Shown here piece by piece: positions 1 through 5,564 of a stretch of 9,739 bases of DNA. Location of the stretch: NCBI GenBank assembly GCA_050295355.1, contig JBNKPL010000087.1, positions 1 through 9,739 of the forward strand. The letters run 5' to 3'. The notes below the pieces were generated by a model. That model was not told the DNA's origin. It ran no database searches and worked only from the letters and a program-made list of their open reading frames with translations. Position 1 is the stretch's first letter. Every line of letters begins with the position of its first letter. This DNA is from CBFDBF01 sp050295355. Lineage in GTDB: Bacteria; Pseudomonadota; Gammaproteobacteria; Chromatiales; Chromatiaceae. Made by a program: the position numbers and the translations under genes.

Positions 1-1
1 C

Positions 2-385
2 TCCACGGTGATGGATCTGATGCATCGCGGCGGTGTGGAGATCGCCCTGCTCGACACCTCCGCCACCGCCCACATGCCCGATGTGCTGGAGATGCCCTAC
101 CGTCCCCGGGTGCGGGATGCGGGAGAAGCGGGTGAAAAGCCTTTCCTCTACCGGCTCGGCGGCATGACCTGCCTGGCGGGCGATGTGATCGGAGACTACA
201 GCTTCGACCGCGAATTAAAGGTGGGCGACCAGGTGATCTTCGAGGACATGATCCACTACACCATGGTCAAGACCACCATGTTCAACGGCGTGGCCCATCC
301 GACCATCGCCATCCTGCATGAGGATGGTTCTTTGGAGGTGGTGCGCCGATTCGGATACGAGGATTACGAAAGACGGTTGTCTTGA
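2..385 (+). CDS. nspC: Carboxynorspermidine decarboxylase, C-terminal part (cut by window edge)
   Basis: This is the last 127 codons of a PLP-dependent fold-III decarboxylase; the reading frame is open to the left edge, so the true start lies outside the window. The family removes CO2 from carboxynorspermidine or carboxyspermidine in the cytoplasm, the last step of the aspartate-semialdehyde-dependent route to norspermidine or spermidine. Visible family hallmarks are a HMPDVLEMPYRP segment (about residues 24-35 of the visible part), GGMTCLAGD, whose Cys and Asp match the second-subunit active-site loop of ornithine decarboxylase relatives, and the C-terminal VIFEDMIHYTMVKTTMFNGV block. The PLP lysine lies in the missing N-terminal half. 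It converges on speA. Its usual partner, a carboxynorspermidine dehydrogenase, would be expected to the left but cannot be seen. Whether the substrate is the nor- or the C4 form cannot be told from sequence. Confidence 0.93.
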   Translation, partial: STVMDLMHRGGVEIALLDTSATAHMPDVLEMPYRPRVRDAGEAGEKPFLYRLGGMTCLAGDVIGDYSFDRELKVGDQVIFEDMIHYTMVKTTMFNGVAHPTIAILHEDGSLEVVRRFGYEDYERRLS

Positions 386-419
386 ACATGCCAACAGTGC
401 GTCTATACAAACACAACCC

Positions 420-488
420 GTAGGGCGGAATCCTATCCCGCCGTCTTGACGCACCGCGGTGTTCCGGCGGGGTAGGACCCCGCCCTGC
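420..488. repeat. REP-like nested inverted repeat between convergent genes
   Basis: Two 21-nt arms (423-443 and 465-485) are reverse complements at 18 of 21 positions and open with GGGCGG on each side. The 21-nt loop contains a perfect 10-bp palindrome, CACCGCGGTG (452-461). The arm style (GTAGGGCGG...CCGCC) resembles REP/BIME-type interspersed repeats common in Gammaproteobacteria. Lying between convergent nspC and speA, it could also end transcription from both sides, but neither strand has a good T-tract after it. Copy number in the genome cannot be judged from one window. Confidence 0.6.
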
Positions 489-505
489 AAATCCGCCCAC
501 ATGTA

Positions 506-521
506 GCCCTCTCCCGAGGGC
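506..521. other. Small GC-rich hairpin
   Basis: A 6-bp stem (GCCCTC / GAGGGC) with a TCCC loop lies just past the speA stop codon on the speA-coding strand. On that strand it is followed by GC-rich sequence and not by a T-tract, so it is at best a weak terminator or 3' stabilising hairpin for speBA mRNA. Confidence 0.35.
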
Positions 522-549
522 GAAAGAGCAGTGCACCATGTAGAAATAT

Positions 550-2466
550 TCAGTTCGTCAGCAGCTGCGGCGCGTCCTCTTCCAGGTAGGTGTATCCCTT
601 TAACCCCTGCTGGTAGAAACGCAGAAAGGCGTTGGCCTCGCGGGCGCTGAGCCGCCCTTCGCTGCGCGCCGCCTGTACCTGCCGCCGCATCCGGTCGATC
701 AGCACCGTTTCGTGGAACTGCACATAGTCCAGCACCTCGGCCACCGACTCCCCTTCCACTACCTGTTCCAGTTCATAGCCGTCGCCGTCCATGCGGATAT
801 GCACCGCATGGGTATCGCCGAACAGGTTGTGCAGGTCACCCAGGATCTCCTGGTAGGCGCCGGCCAGAAAGAACCCCAGCAGATAGGGCTCTCCCTTGCG
901 CTCCCGATGCAGGGGCAGGGTCTGGGAGATACCGTCCTCCAGCGGGAACTTCTGGATTTTGCCGTCGGAGTCGCAGGTGATGTCCACCAGGATTCCCTGT
1001 TCGGTGGGCTCTTCATTCAGGCGATGGATGGGCATCACAGGAAACACCTGCTGGATGGCCCAGGAGTCGGGCAGCGACTGGAATACGGAGAAGTTGCAGA
1101 AGTAACGGTCCGCCGCCTGGACGTCCAGTTCCGGCATCAGCTGGGCGATCTCCTCTTCATCAAGAAGCTGCCGGACGTAGGCGATCAGTCGCCAGTAGAT
1201 GTCGTCCATCTGCGCGCGGTGGGCGAGACCCGCATGGCCCAGGCTGAACAGCTTGGTGATATCCTCGCGGTATGCGATGGCGTCATGCAGCAGTTCGCGG
1301 GGCGGGATATTGTCGCGCTCCCGGAAGCTCTCCCATAACTGGCGCAGTTGCGTTGGGCTGTCCTGATCGGGTTCTTCGGGGGACGATTCTCCGTTGCGCC
1401 GTTTAACGCCAAGCACGTCCACCACCAGCACCGCGTGATGCGCCACCAGCGCCCGCCCGGACTCGGAAATAATATGGGGGTGCTCCAAGGCCTCTTCATC
1501 ACATACCGTCTTCATGGTCCAGACGATATCGTTGGCGTACTCCTGCAGGCTGTAGTCCACGGAGGAAAGGTTGCTGGAGATACTGCCGTCGTAGTTGACG
1601 CCCAGGCCGCCGCCCACGTCCATGAACTGAATGGGGGCGCCCAGCCGCCGCGCCTCCACGAAAAAGCGCGCCGCCTCCCGCATCGCCTCTTTGATGCGCC
1701 GGATCTCCGGCACCTGGCTGCCGATATGGAAGTGCAGCAACTGCAGCGAGTCCAGCAATTCGGCCTGTTTGAGCTTGTTGATGGCCTCCAGCAGTTCCGA
1801 GGCGGAGAGTCCGAACTTGGACATGTCACCGCCCGAGTCGTCCCAAATCCCTTTGCTGGTGGCCGCCAGGCGGCAGCGCAGGCCGATGAGGGGCTGTACC
1901 TGCAACCGGCTGGCGCCCTCCAGGATCAGATCCAGTTCGTTGGGCTTCTCCACCACGATGAACACCCGTTTGCCCATCTTCAGGCCCATCAGCGCCAGTT
2001 CGATGAACTCCCGGTCTTTGTAGCCGTTGCAGACGATCAGTCCTTCCACATCCTCCAGCATGGCGAGGGTGGCGTGCAGTTCCGGCTTGGAGCCCGCCTC
2101 CAGGCCCCAGTGGTATTCGGCGCCGAACTCCACGATCTCCTCCACCACCTGGCACTGCTGGTTCACCTTGATGGGATAGACGCCATAATAGCGGCCCGTA
2201 TAGTCCGCCTCTTCGCGGGCGATGGAGAAGCGCTTCTGCAACTGCTCCATGCGCCGCCGCAGCATGTCGGAGAAGCGCAGCAGCAGCGGCGGATTGAGGC
2301 CTTGCACGGCCAACTCGTCACACAGGTTTTTCAGGTCGATCCGATGCTCACCATCGGTGATGGCTTCCACGTTTCCCTTCGGGTTAACGGCAAAGAAACC
2401 GCCGCCCCAGCCCTCCACCTGATAGAGGTTGGCTGCATCCTGGTAATCCCATTTGCCGTTACTCAT
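550..2466 (-). CDS. speA: Biosynthetic arginine decarboxylase
   Basis: Converts arginine to agmatine plus CO2 in the cytoplasm, the first step of the agmatine route to putrescine. At 638 aa it is about full length (E. coli SpeA is 658). It shows the alanine-racemase-fold PLP pattern: N-terminal EGWGGGFF (18-25), PLP lysine K100 in YYGVYPIKVNQQ, HFHIGSQ (245-251), the phosphate-binding Gly loop DVGGGLGVNYDG (283-294), SESGR (334-338), and the C-terminal active-site loop ITCDSDGK, with C498. The long insert around 345-480 is typical of SpeA. The start ATG has GGAG on the minus strand (2476-2473) with a 6-nt spacer, and it overlaps the end of speB by 8 nt (ATGAGTAA), so translation is probably coupled to agmatinase. 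There is no sign of damage. The family needs PLP and usually Mg2+. Confidence 0.97.
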   Translation of the reverse strand: MSNGKWDYQDAANLYQVEGWGGGFFAVNPKGNVEAITDGEHRIDLKNLCDELAVQGLNPPLLLRFSDMLRRRMEQLQKRFSIAREEADYTGRYYGVYPIKVNQQCQVVEEIVEFGAEYHWGLEAGSKPELHATLAMLEDVEGLIVCNGYKDREFIELALMGLKMGKRVFIVVEKPNELDLILEGASRLQVQPLIGLRCRLAATSKGIWDDSGGDMSKFGLSASELLEAINKLKQAELLDSLQLLHFHIGSQVPEIRRIKEAMREAARFFVEARRLGAPIQFMDVGGGLGVNYDGSISSNLSSVDYSLQEYANDIVWTMKTVCDEEALEHPHIISESGRALVAHHAVLVVDVLGVKRRNGESSPEEPDQDSPTQLRQLWESFRERDNIPPRELLHDAIAYREDITKLFSLGHAGLAHRAQMDDIYWRLIAYVRQLLDEEEIAQLMPELDVQAADRYFCNFSVFQSLPDSWAIQQVFPVMPIHRLNEEPTEQGILVDITCDSDGKIQKFPLEDGISQTLPLHRERKGEPYLLGFFLAGAYQEILGDLHNLFGDTHAVHIRMDGDGYELEQVVEGESVAEVLDYVQFHETVLIDRMRRQVQAARSEGRLSAREANAFLRFYQQGLKGYTYLEEDAPQLLTN

Positions 2467-3382
2467 CGTCTACTCCGATTTGGGAACCACGGGGTTCGCG
2501 CAGCTCATATTCCCGCGCCTTGCCCCAATGGGAGATGCACTTCTGAACCAGTTTCGCCGCCATCATATCGGATACCCGGGACGGCTCCGGGACCAGTTCC
2601 ACGATATCCATACCACGCAGATCAATGGCGCTGTTCCGCATCAGGGTTTCGATAATATCCAATCCCTGATGCCAGGAGAGGCCGCCGGGCTGCGGTGTGC
2701 CCACCCCGCTCACCAGCATGGGATCGAAGCCGTCCATGTCGATGGTCAACCATACCGGACCTTGCAGCGAAGCCAACTGCCGCAACAGCCCCTGCCACTC
2801 CCCCAGACGCTGCAACGCCCGATCGAACCATACCCGGATTCCCTCGTCCGCATCCATGGCGGCGGCCTCTTCCGCATGCAGGGAACGGATGCCGATCTGG
2901 ATCAGTTGGTAGCCCTGCTCCCGCAGGCGGTACATGGGACAGGCGTGGTTATAGATAGAACCGTGATAGGAGGGGCGCAGATCCGCATGAGCGTCGATCT
3001 GCACCACCGTGCCGCCCCCGGGCATGCGTGCGGCAACCATGGCGGGCGTGATGGAGTGTTCGCCTCCCAGGGCGATACAGAACGCCTCGGCGGGCAGTTC
3101 GGCCACCGTAGCGGACAGGCGGGTATGGAAAGCCTCTTCGTCCTCGCCTGCTCGCTCCTCCACCGGCGGCAACACCGCCAGTTTCATGTACTCCATGGGA
3201 CACCAGCTGGTATCCTCTTCGTAAAACTCCAGTTGATCGCTGGCCGCCAGTATGGCCTGCGGACCGTTTGCGGTCCCGGGTTTATAGGTTACCGTCCGCT
3301 CGTAGGGGACGGGCAACAGCAACACATCCGCTTCGGACAGCGGCGCATTGGGCAGGGATAGAAATTGGCTCGGCGTATTCAT
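2459..3382 (-). CDS. speB: Agmatinase (ureohydrolase family)
   Basis: Predicted to hydrolyse agmatine to putrescine and urea with a dinuclear Mn centre, using the product of the downstream speA. The 307-aa protein has the full ureohydrolase metal set: GGEHS (H109), the IDAHADLR block (D130, H132, D134) and TIDMDGFDP (D215, D217). NHACPMYRL (H146) and the late ELVPEPS glutamate also match the family. The order speB then speA, with an 8-nt overlap, makes a tight two-gene operon transcribed from the divergent gap at 3383-3554. No strong Shine-Dalgarno precedes the ATG: the bases just upstream are CCTCCACTT. Arginase, formiminoglutamase and guanidinobutyrase share these motifs; agmatinase is preferred because of the overlap with an arginine decarboxylase. 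Confidence 0.93.
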   Translation of the reverse strand: MNTPSQFLSLPNAPLSEADVLLLPVPYERTVTYKPGTANGPQAILAASDQLEFYEEDTSWCPMEYMKLAVLPPVEERAGEDEEAFHTRLSATVAELPAEAFCIALGGEHSITPAMVAARMPGGGTVVQIDAHADLRPSYHGSIYNHACPMYRLREQGYQLIQIGIRSLHAEEAAAMDADEGIRVWFDRALQRLGEWQGLLRQLASLQGPVWLTIDMDGFDPMLVSGVGTPQPGGLSWHQGLDIIETLMRNSAIDLRGMDIVELVPEPSRVSDMMAAKLVQKCISHWGKAREYELREPRGSQIGVDDE

Positions 3383-3439
3383 AAGTGGAGGCGCATATTA
3401 GAGGAAGAGTAGCACCCCAGGCAATGAGGAAATACCGCC

Positions 3440-3478
3440 GACAATCTAATTAGTGTTAACAGGCCCTAGGGAATTGTC
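3440..3478. promoter_or_regulatory. Cluster of palindromes in the divergent speB / protease control region
   Basis: The 172-nt gap between leftward speB and the rightward protease holds an outer inverted repeat GACAAT (3440-3445) / ATTGTC (3473-3478). Three perfect short palindromes are nested inside it: CTAATTAG (3446-3453), GTTAAC and CCCTAGGG. This AT-rich block stands out from the GC-rich surroundings and is a candidate operator or promoter core. No regulator family is recognised from it. Confidence 0.35.
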
Positions 3479-3496
3479 CTTGCCTCTCCCCCAGCC

Positions 3497-3522
3497 GGAA
3501 CTTAAGCTAAAGGGCGATCACT
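3497..3522 (+). promoter_or_regulatory. Possible sigma-E-like promoter element upstream of the DegS-like protease
   Basis: GGAACTT at 3497-3503 matches the RpoE -35 consensus exactly. The best -10-like sequence is TCACT at 3518-3522, giving a 14-nt spacer, which is shorter than the usual 16 or so. A weak sigma-70 alternative overlaps it: TTGCCT (3480-3485), 17 nt, TAAGCT (3503-3508). The motif position, about 50 nt before the gene, is reasonable. Confidence 0.3.
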
Positions 3523-3554
3523 ACCCGTACTTTCAGTCTTGAATTCAGAATCCT

Positions 3555-4664
3555 ATGGCCGACCCTTTTGTGCGAAAAGCCATCATCCTCTCCCTGGCGC
3601 TGCTGCTGTTCGCCGGCGGGCTCTATTTCTTTCCACTCATCGAACAGACCCTGATCGGCCTCACCGCCGCGCCCCGCGTGGTGGCCGCGCGCGGTGAACT
3701 GGCGGCGGATGAGAAATCCACCATCGACATCTTCGAGCAGTCCAGTCCCTCGGTGGTCTACATCACGACGCTGAAGCGGGTGCTCAACCCATGGACGCGC
3801 AATGTGCTGAGCATCCCCAAAGGCGCCGGTTCCGGTTTCGTATGGGACGGCCTGGGCCACATCGTCACCAACCATCATGTGATCTCGGACGCCTCCGAGG
3901 CGCAGATACGGTTGAGCGACGGCCGGACCTACCGCGCCTCCCTGGTGGGCAGCAGCCCGGACCACGACCTGGCGGTGCTGCGCATACGGGTTCCCATCGA
4001 CCGGCCGCCCCCGGTGCCCGTGGGCACCAGTGACGACCTGCGGGTGGGACAGAAGGTGTACGCCATCGGCAATCCCTTCGGCCTGGACCACACCCTGACC
4101 ACCGGGGTGGTCTCCGCCCTGGACCGCAGCCTGCCGGGCGAGGGAAACACCACCATTGACCACCTGATCCAGACCGACGCCGCCATCAATCCCGGCAACT
4201 CCGGCGGCCCGCTGCTGGACAGCGCGGGACGCCTGATCGGGATCAATACCGCCCTCTACAGCCCCTCGGGCGCCTATGCCGGAATCGGTTTTGCGGTGCC
4301 GGTGGATACGGTCAACCGCGTGGTGCCGGAACTGATCGCCCGCGGACGCTATGTGCGCCCCACCCTCGGTATTGAGACCAATGAAAAAATGAACCGGGTG
4401 CTGCTGGAGAAGATCGGCGTGGAGGGTGTGCTGCTGCTGGGGGTGGTTCCGGGCTCCGGCGCGGAAGCGGCCGGCCTGCGGGGCACTCGCGTGGACGACC
4501 AGGGCAATGTGATCCCGGGGGATATCCTCCTGAAGCTGGGCGGCACGCCCATCTCCAGCATACAAGACCTGCGGGCCCGGCTGGATGACTTCCAGATCGG
4601 CGACAAGACCACCATCACCCTGTGGCGGGACAATACGACCCTGGAGATCGAAATCCAGCTTTAA
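3555..4664 (+). CDS. Membrane-anchored S1C serine protease with one PDZ domain (DegS/AlgW-like)
   Basis: A trypsin-like HtrA-family protease, probably tethered in the inner membrane and acting in the periplasm. Of 369 residues, about 9-29 form a hydrophobic anchor (AIILSLALLLFAGGLYFF) with a positive residue pair before it and no signal-peptidase site that I would trust. The protease domain covers roughly 55-260 with the complete triad: H108 in TNHHVISDA, D138 in HDLAVLRI and S216 in GNSGGP. A single PDZ domain covers about 268-369. One anchor plus one PDZ is the DegS/AlgW layout; DegP and DegQ are exported and carry two PDZ domains. DegS-type enzymes cut the anti-sigma factor RseA when unfolded porins bind the PDZ. 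No rseA or rpoE is visible here, so that role is inferred. The ATG lacks a strong Shine-Dalgarno. Confidence 0.93.
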   Translation: MADPFVRKAIILSLALLLFAGGLYFFPLIEQTLIGLTAAPRVVAARGELAADEKSTIDIFEQSSPSVVYITTLKRVLNPWTRNVLSIPKGAGSGFVWDGLGHIVTNHHVISDASEAQIRLSDGRTYRASLVGSSPDHDLAVLRIRVPIDRPPPVPVGTSDDLRVGQKVYAIGNPFGLDHTLTTGVVSALDRSLPGEGNTTIDHLIQTDAAINPGNSGGPLLDSAGRLIGINTALYSPSGAYAGIGFAVPVDTVNRVVPELIARGRYVRPTLGIETNEKMNRVLLEKIGVEGVLLLGVVPGSGAEAAGLRGTRVDDQGNVIPGDILLKLGGTPISSIQDLRARLDDFQIGDKTTITLWRDNTTLEIEIQL

Positions 4665-4683
4665 GCGCTTTAGCTTTCAGATC

Positions 4684-4716
4684 CCCTCACCCTAACCCTC
4701 TCCCTGAGTGAGAGGG
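4684..4716. repeat. Pyrimidine-rich hairpin repeat after the protease gene
   Basis: A CCCTCACCCTAACCCTCTCC tract ends in a perfect 7-bp stem, CCCTCTC (4696-4702) / GAGAGGG (4710-4716), with a 7-nt loop. Sequences of this form recur between genes in many Gammaproteobacteria, so this may be a dispersed repeat. On the plus strand it is followed by A residues, not T, so it is not a standard intrinsic terminator for the protease gene. Confidence 0.45.
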
Positions 4717-4718
4717 AA

Positions 4719-4738
4719 AAAGTGCTAAATAACACTTT
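4719..4738. other. Short AT-rich hairpin
   Basis: AAAGTG (4719-4724) and CACTTT (4733-4738) form a 6-bp stem with an 8-nt loop directly after the repeat hairpin. There is no T-tract and no recognised role. It may be chance in AT-rich sequence. Confidence 0.25.
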
Positions 4739-4775
4739 GCAACTGCTTGAAAAGCCCCCTCCCGCCACTCATGTT

Positions 4776-4791
4776 AAATACATAGTTATTT
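4776..4791. promoter_or_regulatory. AT-rich dyad upstream of the persulfide dioxygenase
   Basis: AAATA (4776-4780) and TATTT (4787-4791) form an inverted repeat with a 6-nt spacer, 43 nt before the dioxygenase ATG in an otherwise GC-rich region. The -10-like TTAAAT (4774-4779) overlaps it. AT-rich dyads near the promoter are typical of ArsR-family repressors such as BigR/SqrR, which control related dioxygenase genes in other bacteria. That link is inference, because the arms are short. Confidence 0.25.
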
Positions 4792-4833
4792 GCTTGGTAA
4801 TTGCCCCCTGCTTTTCCGGGGCGGGAGAATCAC

Positions 4834-5514
4834 ATGATATTCCGGCAACTGTTCGACCCGGTCTCATCCACCTACAGCTATCTGCTGGCCGAGCGAGCCG
4901 GTGGCGAGGCGCTGCTGATCGATCCCGTGCGGGACAATGTGGAGCACTACCTACAGGTCATTGAAGAGCTGGATCTGCAACTGGTGATGGCCATCGACAC
5001 CCATGTCCATGCGGACCACATCACCGGCCTGGGGCTACTGAGGGAGTCCACCGGCTGTGCCACCGCCCTGGGCGAACAGACCAGGGCGCAGTGCGTGTCG
5101 CTGCGTATCAAGGAGGACGACATCCTGCGAGCGGACGGTCTGGAGTTACGGGCCATCTATACGCCGGGCCATACCGATGACTCCTACAGTTTCGTCATGA
5201 ATGACCGGGTGTTTACCGGCGACACCCTGCTGATCCGCGGCACCGGACGCACCGATTTCCAGAACGGCGACCCGGCGGCCCAGTACGACAGCCTGTTCAA
5301 CAAAATCCTGCGCCTACCGGACCACACCCAGGTCTACCCGGCCCATGACTACAACGGCCGGACCGTGAGCAGCATCGGCGAGGAGAAGCGGCTCAATCCA
5401 AGGCTGCAGGTAAAATCGAAACAGGCGTACATCGATCTCATGACCGATATGGATATGGACCCGCCGCGTCTCATTGATGTGGCGGTTCCCGCCAATCTGA
5501 ATTGCGGCAGTTGA
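4834..5514 (+). CDS. ETHE1-like persulfide (sulfur) dioxygenase, metallo-beta-lactamase fold
   Basis: Predicted to oxidise glutathione persulfide to sulfite and glutathione with one non-haem Fe(II) and O2, a step in cytoplasmic sulfide or sulfane-sulfur oxidation. I place the start at ATG 4834, giving 226 aa beginning MIFRQLFD, the usual family N-terminus; GGGAG at 4823-4827 with a 6-nt spacer supports it over the in-frame upstream start at 4801. The motif THVHADH gives H57, H59, D61 and H62; H113 (TPGHTDDS), D130 (FTGDTL) and H171 (YPAHDY) complete the set. By analogy with ETHE1 the iron ligands are H57, H113 and D130. IRGTGRTDFQ (134-143) and the C-terminal PANLNCG are characteristic of the ETHE1 group and argue against glyoxalase II. 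No rhodanese domain is fused. The convergent neighbour is an anion permease. Confidence 0.93.
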   Translation: MIFRQLFDPVSSTYSYLLAERAGGEALLIDPVRDNVEHYLQVIEELDLQLVMAIDTHVHADHITGLGLLRESTGCATALGEQTRAQCVSLRIKEDDILRADGLELRAIYTPGHTDDSYSFVMNDRVFTGDTLLIRGTGRTDFQNGDPAAQYDSLFNKILRLPDHTQVYPAHDYNGRTVSSIGEEKRLNPRLQVKSKQAYIDLMTDMDMDPPRLIDVAVPANLNCGS

Positions 5515-5522
5515 AAATCGAT

Positions 5523-5548
5523 CTCCTCTACCCTGCCGGGTAGAGGAG
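5523..5548. terminator. Perfect 11-bp stem-loop between convergent genes
   Basis: CTCCTCTACCC (5523-5533) and GGGTAGAGGAG (5538-5548) pair perfectly around a TGCC loop, 8 nt after the dioxygenase stop and 16 nt from the permease stop. On the minus strand it is followed by ATCGATTTT, a short T-rich tail; the plus strand has only GTTCTG. It probably ends transcription from both sides, better for the permease side. Confidence 0.75.
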
Positions 5549-5564
5549 CAGTTCTGAAATCACG

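Noticed and set aside
1348..2655. A 435-codon open frame on the plus strand across speA and the end of speB
   Set aside because: It is antisense to two genes with full catalytic motifs and its translation is rich in His, Gln and Arg without any family signature.
2453..3361. A 302-codon open frame on the plus strand, antisense to speB
   Set aside because: It is a shadow of speB, whose metal-binding motifs are all present on the minus strand.
3507..4565. A 352-codon open frame on the minus strand across the protease gene
   Set aside because: The plus-strand frame has a complete His-Asp-Ser triad and PDZ domain; the minus-strand product shows no motif.
4801..4833. An in-frame upstream start (TTG at 4801) for the persulfide dioxygenase
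   Set aside because: The extra residues are not part of the family's N-terminus and include the GC-rich Shine-Dalgarno region; ATG 4834 has GGGAG at a good distance and begins with the usual MIFRQLF.
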